DNA of 44,986 bases from Lachnospiraceae bacterium (GTDB taxonomy: Bacteria > Bacillota_A > Clostridia > Lachnospirales > Lachnospiraceae), in contig JAFOYH010000061.1 of assembly GCA_017391465.1 (NCBI GenBank), positions 1-44,986 on the forward strand, in the 5' to 3' direction. Position numbers and translations under genes: made by a program. Each line of letters opens with the position of its first letter. The first letter of the stretch is position 1. Of the stretch, positions 1-11,334 are shown piece after piece. Under the pieces are notes generated by a model. That model was not told the origin of the DNA, made no database searches, and worked only from the letters and a program-made list of their open reading frames with translations.

Positions 1-252
1 CGTACCAATACGGATGGCAAAACTCAAACTTTTTCGAATATCCTCCGATAAAATATAGGTCACAGATGGGTTATCGTCCGAATATTCATAAATCTTTGGA
101 TTAAAATGATCACCATGACTATGACTCACAAAAAAGAATATCTTCTTTGTCGGATCAAATTCTGGAAGATTCCCCTTATAATAATCAAATATAAAAATAC
201 AATCTTCAATTTCAACGACAAAACAACTGTGATGAACATAGGTTATCTTCAT
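1..252 (-). CDS. Metallo-beta-lactamase-fold hydrolase, N-terminal part (cut by window edge)
   Basis: The reading frame is open from an ATG at 252 to the left edge (84 codons, C-terminus missing). It begins [17 protein letters not shown] and carries the zinc-binding motif SHSHGDH (H44, H46, D48, H49), the first metal motif of the metallo-beta-lactamase fold. The short strand-rich start followed directly by this motif resembles the small, stand-alone MBL-fold hydrolases (Lactamase_B_3-like), whose substrates are mostly unknown. The start codon overlaps the gyrA stop (TAATG), so it is probably co-transcribed and translationally coupled with gyrA. The substrate cannot be inferred. Confidence 0.8.
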   Translation of the reverse strand, partial: MKITYVHHSCFVVEIEDCIFIFDYYKGNLPEFDPTKKIFFFVSHSHGDHFNPKIYEYSDDNPSVTYILSEDIRKSLSFAIRIGT

Positions 253-2753
253 TAAATTTCACCTGCTTCTTCATTCATTTCTTCATGAATCTCATCAGCT
301 TCCGGCTGGCGTACCTTTGCAATACTTGCTACTTTAATGTCATTCTCTACATCAATATTCATAAGTTTAACACCCGATGTATAACGACCAATCTTAGAAA
401 TTCCATCAACCGGCATACGAATAATAATGCCACCTGATGTAATCATCATAATTTCATGACCATCATTAACTGCTTTCGCACCAATAACATAACCCGTTTT
501 ATCCGTCACATTATAACAAAGGACACCTTTTCCACCTCGGTGCTGACAATTAAATTCATCCAATGCTGTACGTTTGCCCATACCATTTTCAGATGCAATA
601 AGTAAAGAATCACCCTGAGTGCTTAACTGCATACCAATGATTTCATCATCCGCATCCAGTGTCATACCAATAACACCCATCGATGTACGTCCCGTTGGCC
701 GAACATCATTTTCATTAAAGCGAATACATTTACCATTTCTTGTCACTAAGAAAATATCTTTTTGATTATCTGTCAGTTTTACTTCTATCAGTTCATCATC
801 TTCTTTTAAACTAATCGAAATAATGCCTGTTTTTCGAATATTATTGTATTCACTGATTAAAGTCTTTTTAACAAGACCTTTCTTTGTTGCCATAAAAAGA
901 TAAGCTTCTTGATTCAAATCTTTGATTGGAATCATAGCAGTAATCTTTTCACCGGATTCTAAAGGCAGGATATTGACAATCGCCGTTCCTCTGGCAATAC
1001 GGGATGCTTCCGGAATCTGATAAGCTTTGATTCGATAAGCTTTCCCTTTATTTGTGAAGAACATAATATAGTGATGTGTACTTGTCATCATCAATTCTTC
1101 AATATAATCTTCATCCAGTGTGGACATTCCTTTAATACCCTTACCCCCACGATTCTGACTACGGAAATTATCAACTGTCATCCGTTTGATATAACCAAGT
1201 TTTGTCATAGCAATGACTGTATTTTCTTTTTTAATCAAATCTTCAAGTGTAATTTCATCGTCATCAATACCAATGGATGTACGACGTTCATCGCCAAATT
1301 TATCACGAATAATAGTGATTTCATCACGAATAACACCGAGAAGTTTCTTCTCATCTCCAAGAATTGCTTTTAATTCTGCAATTTTTTTCTGGAGTTCTTT
1401 ATATTCGTTTTCAAGACGTTCTCTTTCCAAGCCTGTAAGAGCACGAAGACGCATATCTACAATGGCCTGTGCCTGAGCATCTGTCAAACCAAAGCTTTCT
1501 GTCAAGCGCACCTTTGCTTCCGCAACATTTTTTGAAGAACGAATAATCTGAATCACTTCATCAATATGATCCAAAGCAATCAGTAAGCCCTGCAAAATAT
1601 GAGCTCGCTCTTCGGCTTTATTCAGTTCATATTTCGAACGACGTGTAATAACTTCTTCCTGATGTTTTAAATATAATTCAAGAATCTGCTTTAAATTCAA
1701 TACCATTGGCTCATTATTCACCAATGCAAGCATAATTACACCAAAAGTATCCTGAAGCTGTGTGTGTTTATATAAATGATTTAAAATCACATTTGGATTG
1801 GCATCTTTTTTTAGTTCGATAACCACACGCATCCCTTCACGGCTGGACTCATCTCTTAAATCCGAAATGCCTTCCACTTTTTTGTCCCGAACCAGTTCTG
1901 CAATTTTTTCAATTAATTTTGCTTTGTTGACCATATATGGAAGTTCAGTAACAACAATACGCTGGCGATTATTGCCCATTGGTTCCACTTCGGTAACCGC
2001 ACGTACTTTAATTTTACCGCGTCCGGTACGATAAGCTTCATTAATTCCATTCTTTCCAAGAATCATGGCACCCGTTGGAAAATCCGGTCCCTTGACAATG
2101 TCAAGAATCTCTTCGATAGCAGTTTCTCTGTCATTTTCCACTTTATTTTCAATAATCTTCAATACACCATCAATTGTTTCACGAAGATTATGTGGCGGAA
2201 TATTCGTTGCCATACCAACGGCAATACCTGTTGTACCATTAACTAAAAGATTCGGAAAACGAGATGGTAAAACGGATGGTTCTTTTTCTGTCTCGTCAAA
2301 GTTTGGTACAAAATCCACCGTATCTTTATTAATATCTGTGGTCATCTCCATAGATATCTTACTTAAACGTGCTTCTGTATATCGCATGGCAGCTGCACCA
2401 TCACCATCTACAGAGCCAAAGTTTCCATGACCATCCACTAATGGATAACGCATAGACCATTCCTGAGCCATATTTACCAATGCACCATAAATCGAAGAGT
2501 CACCGTGTGGGTGATACTTACCCATGGTATCACCCACGATACGGGCACATTTACGATGTGGCTTATCCGGACCGTTGTTTAATTCGATCATCGAATATAA
2601 AATACGTCTCTGAACCGGTTTCAAACCGTCTCTTACATCCGGCAATGCTCTGGAGGCAATAACACTCATGGCATAATCGATATAAGATGTTTCCATGGTT
2701 TTCTGAAGATCCACTTCCTGAATCTTATCAAAAACATTTCTTAAATCATCCAT
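252..2753 (-). CDS. gyrA: DNA gyrase subunit A
   Basis: Breakage-reunion subunit of DNA gyrase, which introduces negative supercoils as an A2B2 complex. The 833-residue length is normal. The N-terminal winged-helix domain has the catalytic tyrosine in [10 protein letters not shown] (Tyr125). The C-terminal beta-pinwheel carries the GyrA-box QNRGGKG around residue 555, which separates gyrase from topoisomerase IV ParC. The start is preceded by GGAGGAATGAATC. It lies 17 nt after gyrB, in the usual gyrB-gyrA order. In the quinolone-resistance region [10 protein letters not shown], the residue equal to E. coli Ser83 is Ser86, but the residue equal to Asp87 is Gly90 rather than an acidic residue (see findings). 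Confidence 0.99.
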   Translation of the reverse strand: MDDLRNVFDKIQEVDLQKTMETSYIDYAMSVIASRALPDVRDGLKPVQRRILYSMIELNNGPDKPHRKCARIVGDTMGKYHPHGDSSIYGALVNMAQEWSMRYPLVDGHGNFGSVDGDGAAAMRYTEARLSKISMEMTTDINKDTVDFVPNFDETEKEPSVLPSRFPNLLVNGTTGIAVGMATNIPPHNLRETIDGVLKIIENKVENDRETAIEEILDIVKGPDFPTGAMILGKNGINEAYRTGRGKIKVRAVTEVEPMGNNRQRIVVTELPYMVNKAKLIEKIAELVRDKKVEGISDLRDESSREGMRVVIELKKDANPNVILNHLYKHTQLQDTFGVIMLALVNNEPMVLNLKQILELYLKHQEEVITRRSKYELNKAEERAHILQGLLIALDHIDEVIQIIRSSKNVAEAKVRLTESFGLTDAQAQAIVDMRLRALTGLERERLENEYKELQKKIAELKAILGDEKKLLGVIRDEITIIRDKFGDERRTSIGIDDDEITLEDLIKKENTVIAMTKLGYIKRMTVDNFRSQNRGGKGIKGMSTLDEDYIEELMMTSTHHYIMFFTNKGKAYRIKAYQIPEASRIARGTAIVNILPLESGEKITAMIPIKDLNQEAYLFMATKKGLVKKTLISEYNNIRKTGIISISLKEDDELIEVKLTDNQKDIFLVTRNGKCIRFNENDVRPTGRTSMGVIGMTLDADDEIIGMQLSTQGDSLLIASENGMGKRTALDEFNCQHRGGKGVLCYNVTDKTGYVIGAKAVNDGHEIMMITSGGIIIRMPVDGISKIGRYTSGVKLMNIDVENDIKVASIAKVRQPEADEIHEEMNEEAGEI

Positions 2754-2770
2754 TGATTCATTCCTCCATT

Positions 2771-5776
<3,006 letters not shown>

Positions 5777-5777
<1 letters not shown>

Positions 5778-5986
5778 TATTTTACAATTTTGATGGTTTC
5801 TCCATTAAAGTTTACAAGATCACCTTCGTAGAGTTTTTTTCCACGCTGATATTCCACTTCACCATTTACAGAAACCTGTCCTTCTTTAATTACAATTTTT
5901 GCTTCCAAACCAGAACTTACCAAACCCACAGCTTTTAAAGCCTGACCCAGTTTAATAAACTCTTCTTTTAACTGAATAATTTCCAT
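5777..5986 (-). CDS. yaaA: S4-domain RNA-binding protein (YaaA/RlbA family)
   Basis: A 69-residue protein that is almost entirely one S4 RNA-binding domain. The conserved core is LGQALKAVGLVSSGLEAK followed by VKEGQVSVNGEVEYQRGKKL. B. subtilis has the same small gene between dnaN and recF, and family members are linked to ribosome assembly. The ribosome binding site TAGGAGAAGCT precedes the ATG. It sits 14 nt after dnaN and overlaps recF by one base. Confidence 0.93.
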
Positions 5987-6000
5987 AGCTTCTCCTACAT

Positions 6001-7110
6001 CTAAACTCCCGGATTAAAGTTTACCGGAAGAATCAAATAAATATATTTCTTTTCTTCATCACGAATAAAACAAGGTGCCTTTGGATTGATCATATAAATA
6101 TCAATATTTTCATCATCGATGACACGAAGTGCGTCGAGAATAAATTTTGGATTAAAACCAATCATCAGGTCTTTTCCAGTTTTGATGATGTCAATATCTT
6201 CGTTCATAGAACCAATAAAGGAATTGATTTTTAATTCCATAGAGCCATCTAAAATATTCATGATGATTGGTTTCTTATCGCCTTCTTTAACCAGAAGTGA
6301 TGCTCGTTCAATACAACTCTGAAGTTCTTTTTTGTTAATTGAAATCTTTGTTTCATAATCACTGGAAAGCATCTGTTCAATTCTGAAATATTCACCCTCA
6401 ATAAGACGAGAAACAACAACCGTATCATCAAATTCAAAAACAATGTGACGTCCCGTAAAGAACATATGAACATCATCATCAACACCACCTGTTAAGATTT
6501 TGCTGACTTCATTCAATGTCTTACCAGGAACAACAACTTTAATGTGATTGTATTCTTCTTTTAATTCAATCTTACGAATAGAGATACGATGTCCATCCAA
6601 AGAAACAACTTTCATCTCATTACCAATGATTTCAAAAAGTTCACCGGTCATTAAACGGTTATTTTCATTATCTGCGATTGAAAAAATTGTCTGACGGATA
6701 ATTTCTTTCAAGGAAAACTGAGATAATACAACTTTTTGATTCTTTTCGATCACAGGAAGATAAGAAAAATCTTCTCCGGATTTACCTGCAATGTTAAATT
6801 TTGCTTTTTCGCATTTAATCAATGCTCTAAAAGAATCATCCGTCTGAATCGTTACTTCACTGTCTGGAAGTTTACGTACAATTTCAGAAAATAATTTTGC
6901 TTCAAGGGCAATCTTACCTTTATCGAGAATATCACCCTGAATTTTCGTTTCAATACCAAGTTCCATATCATTCGCTGTAAGTTTGATCTGGCCATCGGTT
7001 GTATCAATGAGAATACATTCGAGAATTGGCATTGTTGTTTTTGCCGGTACGGCTTTAAGAACTGTATTAACGCCTCTCAAGAGTTCGGATTTACTACAGA
7101 TAATTTTCAT
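6001..7110 (-). CDS. dnaN: DNA polymerase III subunit beta (sliding clamp)
   Basis: The processivity clamp that tethers DNA polymerase III and recruits repair and Okazaki-fragment enzymes. 369 residues, starting MKIICSKSELLRGVN, with the three-domain clamp pattern and a C-terminus ending LPVNFNPGV. I placed the start at 7110: this is the family N-terminus, with AAAGG about 12 nt upstream. An in-frame extension reaches 7290 but would translate the AT-rich unwinding element and its DnaA boxes and has no homology. The gene follows oriC and may be served by dnaA read-through or its own promoter, which I could not place. Confidence 0.98.
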   Translation of the reverse strand: MKIICSKSELLRGVNTVLKAVPAKTTMPILECILIDTTDGQIKLTANDMELGIETKIQGDILDKGKIALEAKLFSEIVRKLPDSEVTIQTDDSFRALIKCEKAKFNIAGKSGEDFSYLPVIEKNQKVVLSQFSLKEIIRQTIFSIADNENNRLMTGELFEIIGNEMKVVSLDGHRISIRKIELKEEYNHIKVVVPGKTLNEVSKILTGGVDDDVHMFFTGRHIVFEFDDTVVVSRLIEGEYFRIEQMLSSDYETKISINKKELQSCIERASLLVKEGDKKPIIMNILDGSMELKINSFIGSMNEDIDIIKTGKDLMIGFNPKFILDALRVIDDENIDIYMINPKAPCFIRDEEKKYIYLILPVNFNPGV

Positions 7111-7167
7111 GTTAAAAATCAACCTTTCTTCGTCATCCGAAGTATTGTGAATAACTTTCGGGCGGAC

Positions 7168-7234
7168 GCATATAAATATATAAATAATTAATTTATAGTA
7201 GTTGTAGTAGTAGGGGCTGTGGATATGTGGATAT
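7168..7234 (-). other. oriC unwinding element: paired DnaA boxes, GC run, DnaA-trios, AT-rich DUE
   Basis: Read on the minus strand from 7234, the order is: two ATATCCACA DnaA boxes sharing one base (7226-7234 and 7218-7226); GCCCC (7213-7217); the trinucleotide series TAC TAC TAC AAC TAC TAT (7195-7212); then an almost pure A/T stretch (about 7168-7194). This is the order known for the B. subtilis basal unwinding system, where DnaA loads from the boxes onto DnaA-trios and opens the duplex. It has the same position and direction as in B. subtilis, between dnaA and dnaN and pointing to dnaN. Function is inferred from this architecture. Confidence 0.85.
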
Positions 7235-7303
7235 GCCCTTGTAAGCCTTATAAATACTGGCTTTAGGGGGTTGGATAACTCTGTTGACACATATTGAAAA
7301 TGG

Positions 7304-7403
7304 CGTGGATAAGTCTAAAGTTGTCCACATGCCAAATTTAGTCAAATATCTTCATCCACAAACAATTCACATTCATCCACAATTTGTTCAGATATTATCC
7401 ACA
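7304..7403. other. DnaA-box cluster, dnaA-dnaN side of oriC
   Basis: DnaA-box-like 9-mers: TTATCCACG on the minus strand (7304-7312), TTGTCCACA (7321-7329), TCATCCACA (7352-7360), TCATCCACA (7373-7381) and a perfect TTATCCACA (7395-7403). With the paired boxes at 7218-7234 they form the downstream half of a bipartite origin. The 353-base gap between dnaN and dnaA contains no gene; it holds these boxes, the unwinding element and a hairpin after dnaA. Confidence 0.85.
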
Positions 7404-7425
7404 ACTTAAATCTTCATTATTAAAT

Positions 7426-7464
7426 AATGTAATATTAAAGACCATCCATCTTTGATATTACATT
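7426..7464 (-). terminator. Hairpin at the dnaA stop codon, possible terminator or attenuator
   Basis: A 15-bp inverted repeat with one G-U pair: AATGTAATATTAAAG (7426-7440) against 7450-7464, with a 9-nt loop. It starts at the dnaA stop codon. The sequence after it on the minus strand is AT-rich but lacks a clean U-run, so complete termination is unsure. Partial read-through to dnaN is possible. Confidence 0.5.
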
Positions 7465-8825
7465 TAAGTTGGAGGATTAATCTTTTTTATTAAAATATCG
7501 ATGGTATTATTTAAATTTTCATCATGTTTTAAATCATCAGAGATTTTCTTTTCTCCATGAATAATGGTTGTATGGTCTTTCTTACCTAATGAGTTCCCGA
7601 CAGCCTGAAGTGAATCTGCTGTCATCTTGCGACAAAGATACATGGCAATCTGTCTTGGGTAAGAAATTTCTTTATTACGTTTGGCACTACGTATATCATC
7701 CGGAGAAATATTAAAGTGTTCAGCGACTGTATTAATAATAAGTTCGCAGGTTACCGGACGTTTTTCTTCTGGTGAAACAATATTTTCAAGGGCTTCTTTG
7801 GTTAAACTGAAATTAATATTCTGTTTACGAAGTCTTGAGAAGTTATAAATCTGTTTCAAAGCACCTTCAAGTTCTCGAATGCTTGACTTAATATTGGTTG
7901 CAATATAATTTAATGACTCATCATCAACACTGATGTGATCAAGCTCAGCACGTTTCTTTAAAATAGCAATACGTGTCTCATAGTTTGGAGGCTGTACATC
8001 GACGGTTAAACCGGCTTTGAAACGGGTGATCAAACGATCTTCCAATCCGTTAATATCTTTCGGAGGTTTATCGGAAGATATGATAATCTGTTTTTTGGAT
8101 TCATATAATGTTGTAAAGATATGGAAGAATTCTTCCTGAGTACTTTCTTTATTAACAATAAACTGAATATCATCAATGAGCAGCATATCAATGTTTCGAT
8201 ATTTGTTTTTAAAGTTTTCTGTCTGTTTATGTGCAATCGAGAAGACAAGTTCATTGGTAAAGTCTTCACTTGTTACATAAATAATACGATAGTCTGGATG
8301 TTTGGATAAGACATAGTGAGCAACGGAGTGGAGTAGATGCGTTTTTCCAAGACCGGCACCTCCATAAATAAATAATGGATTACCGTAACTTCCAGGATCC
8401 TCAGCAACAGCCAATGCGGTTGCGTGTGCAATGTCATTATTCTTACCAACAACAAATGTATCAAATGTATACTTCGGATTTAAGTGAGCGTTGAGTGCTG
8501 CTGTAACATCTGTTTCTACATTATTATTAGATTCGTTCGTCGTTTCTTCTTTATGTTTATCATCTGGAATGATGAAGCGAACATTAAACTCGGTTTCAAG
8601 TACTTCAGCGATGGTAATGATTAAAGGCATACGATACTTTTTTGAAAACCAGTCTGCATCAATAATCAGACCTTCTTTTTCAACAGAAACAACGATCGTA
8701 TTACCTTCGATTTTATAAGGCTTGAAATATTTGACCCAGGTGGTAAAAGCAACTTCACTGATATCGTTTTCAATCTTCATCTGTTCAAGAATTTCATTCC
8801 ATTTTTCTTTAATTAAAGGTAACAT
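7464..8825 (-). CDS. dnaA: Chromosomal replication initiator DnaA
   Basis: AAA+ initiator that binds DnaA boxes and opens oriC; it also controls its own transcription in many bacteria. 453 residues. Domain I is at the N-terminus (EKWNEILEQMKIE), domain II is a short Asn/Glu/Thr-rich linker (about 90-110), Walker A is GGAGLGKT (155-162) and Walker B is LLIDDIQF. Domain IV carries RSAKRNKEISYPRQIAMYL and KKDHTTIIHG, the DNA-binding signature. I chose the ATG at 8825, preceded by GGGGGG; an in-frame ATG at 8849 has no ribosome binding site and would place the G-run in coding sequence. Confidence 0.98.
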   Translation of the reverse strand: MLPLIKEKWNEILEQMKIENDISEVAFTTWVKYFKPYKIEGNTIVVSVEKEGLIIDADWFSKKYRMPLIITIAEVLETEFNVRFIIPDDKHKEETTNESNNNVETDVTAALNAHLNPKYTFDTFVVGKNNDIAHATALAVAEDPGSYGNPLFIYGGAGLGKTHLLHSVAHYVLSKHPDYRIIYVTSEDFTNELVFSIAHKQTENFKNKYRNIDMLLIDDIQFIVNKESTQEEFFHIFTTLYESKKQIIISSDKPPKDINGLEDRLITRFKAGLTVDVQPPNYETRIAILKKRAELDHISVDDESLNYIATNIKSSIRELEGALKQIYNFSRLRKQNINFSLTKEALENIVSPEEKRPVTCELIINTVAEHFNISPDDIRSAKRNKEISYPRQIAMYLCRKMTADSLQAVGNSLGKKDHTTIIHGEKKISDDLKHDENLNNTIDILIKKINPPT

Positions 8826-8863
8826 GGTATAATATTCCCCCCTGGACATAAAATCACAAATAT

Positions 8864-8893
8864 ATTTTAACTTAAAAATGAAGAGATATCAAT
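8864..8893 (-). promoter_or_regulatory. Candidate dnaA promoter
   Basis: On the minus strand, TTGATA (8888-8893) and TAAAAT (8864-8869) are separated by 18 bp and lie about 40 bp before the dnaA start. Two DnaA boxes lie just upstream (8903-8911 and 8915-8923), so DnaA autoregulation is plausible but inferred. Confidence 0.6.
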
Positions 8894-8902
8894 ATAAAAA
8901 TT

Positions 8903-9150
8903 GTGGATAACTCTGTGGATAAAAAAAGTGAATGAATTAACATAAGACGGTTTTTATGGGTACTTATTATGTTAATGTTAATATCTATCCACGAGTTAAT
9001 CACATTATCAACAGGCAGTTTTTATAGAAAAAACAGGGTTTTAGAAGGGAGTTTAACAAGTTATACACAGTTATCCACAAGTTATTCACATTATGTGGAT
9101 AGTGTTATGTAAAACTGGGGATAACTCTGTTGATAATTAAGTTATCCACA
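8903..9150. other. oriC DnaA-box cluster, dnaA-rpmH side
   Basis: DnaA-box-like 9-mers on both strands: TGTGGATAA at 8903 and 8915; CTATCCACG at 8985; TTATCAACA at 9005; TTATACACA at 9061; TTATCCACA at 9071 and 9142; TTATTCACA at 9082; TGTGGATAG at 9094; TGTTGATAA at 9128. Four are perfect TTATCCACA in one orientation or the other. The 419 bases between dnaA and rpmH contain no gene. This corresponds to the upstream half of the bipartite B. subtilis-type origin. Leftward and rightward genes diverge from here. Confidence 0.9.
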
Positions 9151-9176
9151 ATTAATAAAAATTTAAAATCTTTTGC

Positions 9177-9205
9177 TTGACTAGTTTCTTGCAAATGACT
9201 ATAAT
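9177..9205 (+). promoter_or_regulatory. Strong sigma-A promoter for rpmH
   Basis: TTGACT (9177-9182), a 17-bp spacer and a perfect TATAAT (9200-9205), about 40 bp before the rpmH start. It abuts the last DnaA box. It probably drives rpmH and, by read-through, rnpA-yidD-yidC-jag. Confidence 0.85.
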
Positions 9206-9244
9206 ATAATAGATATTTTATCTGGAAAAGGGAGGTGTTTACGC

Positions 9245-9379
9245 ATGAAAATGACATTCCAGCCTAAAAAAAGACAGAGAAGCAAAGTTCATGGTTTTAG
9301 AAAAAGAATGAGCACTGCTAATGGCAGAAAAGTTTTAGCAGCAAGAAGAGCTAAAGGTAGACATAAATTATCAGCTTAG
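9245..9379 (+). CDS. rpmH: 50S ribosomal protein L34
   Basis: A 44-residue, highly basic protein beginning [20 protein letters not shown] and ending GRHKLSA, the full L34 pattern (xTYQPxxRxRxxxHGFRxRM...GRxVLxxRRxKGRxxLS). It is a component of the large ribosomal subunit. The ribosome binding site AAAGGGAGGTG lies 7 nt before the ATG. It is the first gene of the rightward origin operon and is followed at once by a hairpin that uses its stop codon. Confidence 0.98.
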   Translation: MKMTFQPKKRQRSKVHGFRKRMSTANGRKVLAARRAKGRHKLSA

Positions 9380-9403
9380 GCCGCAGACATGTGGCCTTTT
9401 TTT
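9378..9403 (+). terminator. Attenuator-like terminator after rpmH
   Basis: An 8-bp stem (9378-9385 with 9390-9397, one G-U pair), loop GACA, followed by seven T. The stem begins within the rpmH stop codon. Because rnpA follows without a visible promoter of its own, it probably acts as a partial terminator that lets L34 be made in excess over RNase P protein. Confidence 0.75.
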
Positions 9404-9483
9404 CTAGGCTTATGTTTACCATTGGCTTTTTTTTGATGCCATTTTTGGAGGGCGTGATCAGCAGGATTACGTTTAGAGAATTT

Positions 9484-9849
9484 ATGAAATTTTCCGAGTC
9501 ATTAAAAAAGAATCAGCAGTTTCGGACCGTTTATGAAAAAGGCATTTCTACTGCCAACCGTTATTTTGTATTGTATAAATTGGAAAACGGTCTAAAAAGA
9601 AATCGATTGGGGATTTCTGTGAGTAAAAAAGTAGGGAATAGTGTTGTAAGACATCATCTGGCACGTTTGATCCGTGAGAATTATCGATTAAGTGAGGAAC
9701 TTTATAAAGAAGGTTATGACATGGTTGTAGTTGCCAGAGTTGCTGCAAAAAATGCAGATTATTACAGGGTAGGAAAAAGTCTAAAGTTTTTATCTGAAAA
9801 ACTTGGTTTATTAAAGGAGAAGGAAAGTGATGAAACACTTACTTATTAA
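9484..9849 (+). CDS. rnpA: Ribonuclease P protein component
   Basis: Protein subunit that helps the RNase P RNA process tRNA 5' leaders. 121 residues from [13 protein letters not shown], with the family core [19 protein letters not shown]. The usual RNR signature (VVRNRIKR) is here VVRHHLAR, a variant I believe is seen in related Clostridia. The start is not certain: the frame is open back to 9391, but residues before MKFSES do not resemble RnpA, and the ribosome binding site is weak (CAGGA 15 nt upstream), which fits low expression. It overlaps yidD by 20 nt. Confidence 0.95.
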   Translation: MKFSESLKKNQQFRTVYEKGISTANRYFVLYKLENGLKRNRLGISVSKKVGNSVVRHHLARLIRENYRLSEELYKEGYDMVVVARVAAKNADYYRVGKSLKFLSEKLGLLKEKESDETLTY

Positions 9850-10039
9850 ATGTGTGCGTTTCTATAGAAAATTCATTTCACCATTAAAACAACCTTGTTG
9901 TATTTATGTACCTACATGTTCCCAGTATGCATTGGAAGCTCTGGAAAAGTACGGAGCGATTAAGGGGAGTTACTTAACAATAAGAAGAATACTGAGGTGT
10001 CACCCTTTTCATGAGGGTGGATATGATCCAGTTCCCTGA
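9830..10039 (+). CDS. yidD: Membrane protein insertion efficiency factor YidD
   Basis: A 69-residue protein, [18 protein letters not shown], with the YidD cysteine pattern [20 protein letters not shown] and [18 protein letters not shown] at the C-terminus. It assists YidC-dependent membrane protein insertion. The start at 9830 follows AAAGGAGAAGGAAA; a GTG just before it is less likely. The rnpA-yidD-yidC order is the standard one. Confidence 0.95.
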   Translation: MKHLLIKCVRFYRKFISPLKQPCCIYVPTCSQYALEALEKYGAIKGSYLTIRRILRCHPFHEGGYDPVP

Positions 10040-10057
10040 TTAAGGAGGAAAAAGAAC

Positions 10058-11308
10058 ATGGATGCAATTACTCTTTCAAGAGTTGGAGGTATCTTAGGAC
10101 CATTTGCGTTGATTTTTGGTCTAGTCATGAATGCGATTTATAATATTCTTGGCTTCGTGGGGATACACAATGTAGCATTGACAATTATCATTTTCACTTT
10201 AATTAGTGATATTTTGATGTTACCATTAACAATTAAACAGCAGAAATTTACACGTGTTTCTGCATTGGTACAGCCTGAAATTCAGAAAATTCAGAAGAAA
10301 TATAAAGGTAAAACAGATGAATTGTCTCAGCGTCGTATGCAGACAGAGACAATGGCAGTTTATCAGAAATATAATGCGAGTCCATCTTCCGGATGTCTTC
10401 CTGTATTAATTTCTTTGCCTATCATGATTGCTTTATATCGTATTATTTATAATATTCCATCCTATGTAGGTGCTATTGGTAATCTTTTTATGAAGATTGC
10501 TCAGCCAATTCAGGCATTGGAAGGAACTGGTGAAACACTTTTAAATGAAGTGATTACAGAATTAAGCATTACAGGTGTTAAACTTGATTTTGCAAATATT
10601 GATACTATTGTAGATGTTTTAAATAACGTTAAAACATCCGGATGGTCAACTGTTGCAGAAATTTTCGGAAGTCATCCGGAAGTTGTACAGGCCATCAACA
10701 GTGTAAAAGATACAATTATTGACATTAATACAATGCCTGGCGGACTGAATGTCATGGATGCTCCTGTAAACTTTTCACAGGGTATTTCCGGAATCTTTCC
10801 TGGAATTTTAATTCCAATTCTTGCTGGTGTTACACAGTACTTAAGTGTTAAGATTACTGCTGCAAAACAGAGTAAGAACAGTACACCTGAACAGGAACAG
10901 ATGGCAAGCACAATGAAAACGATGAACATTACAATGCCATTAGTTTCTGTATGGATCTGTTTCACATTACCAGCAGGTGTTGGTCTTTACTGGATCTGTA
11001 ATGCTGTATTCCGTACAATCTTCAGTCTTATGATCAATAAGTATTATGAAGGTAAGAATATTGAAGAATTAACAGCAAAACAGGCAGAAAAGATTGCAGA
11101 AAAGAATGCAAAGAGAGAAGCCATTCTTAAAGAATATGAAGAAAAAAATCCTTCCAGAGCAAGAAGTGCACGTATGAGTGATATTGCGAAAGGCAATCAT
11201 GTGAAGAAGGAATATCAACCAGTTTATAAGAAAAGTGATGAACCTGTGAATACATCAAGTATTTCATCTGTGGCTCATATGTTAGATAGAAATAAAAAAG
11301 AAGATTAA
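10058..11308 (+). CDS. yidC: Membrane protein insertase YidC/OxaA
   Basis: Membrane insertase of the YidC/Oxa1 family, 416 residues, acting alone or with SecYEG. It has hydrophobic segments near residues 15-35, 40-58, 118-134, 250-270 and 298-320. Conserved stretches are LTIKQQKFTRVSALVQPEIQ, the basic cytosolic hairpin EIQKIQKKYKG, and SGCLPVLISLPIMIALYRII. There is no lipoprotein cysteine at the N-terminus, unlike the SpoIIIJ type. The loop at about 150-245 is long. The basic tail (about 330-416) resembles YidC2-like proteins that bind ribosomes. The ribosome binding site is AAGGAGG. Confidence 0.95.
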   Translation: MDAITLSRVGGILGPFALIFGLVMNAIYNILGFVGIHNVALTIIIFTLISDILMLPLTIKQQKFTRVSALVQPEIQKIQKKYKGKTDELSQRRMQTETMAVYQKYNASPSSGCLPVLISLPIMIALYRIIYNIPSYVGAIGNLFMKIAQPIQALEGTGETLLNEVITELSITGVKLDFANIDTIVDVLNNVKTSGWSTVAEIFGSHPEVVQAINSVKDTIIDINTMPGGLNVMDAPVNFSQGISGIFPGILIPILAGVTQYLSVKITAAKQSKNSTPEQEQMASTMKTMNITMPLVSVWICFTLPAGVGLYWICNAVFRTIFSLMINKYYEGKNIEELTAKQAEKIAEKNAKREAILKEYEEKNPSRARSARMSDIAKGNHVKKEYQPVYKKSDEPVNTSSISSVAHMLDRNKKED

Positions 11309-11334
11309 TTTCCCATTCAGGTGGAGGAATAAAT

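Noticed and set aside
1071..2662. Several open frames on the plus strand opposite gyrA
   Set aside because: They lie fully inside gyrA on the other strand, have no ribosome binding sites, and encode biased sequences without family resemblance; they are shadows of the gyrA codon pattern.
7111..7290. A 60-residue N-terminal extension of DnaN
   Set aside because: It would translate the origin unwinding element and DnaA boxes, is not like DnaN, and a good start with a ribosome binding site exists at 7110.
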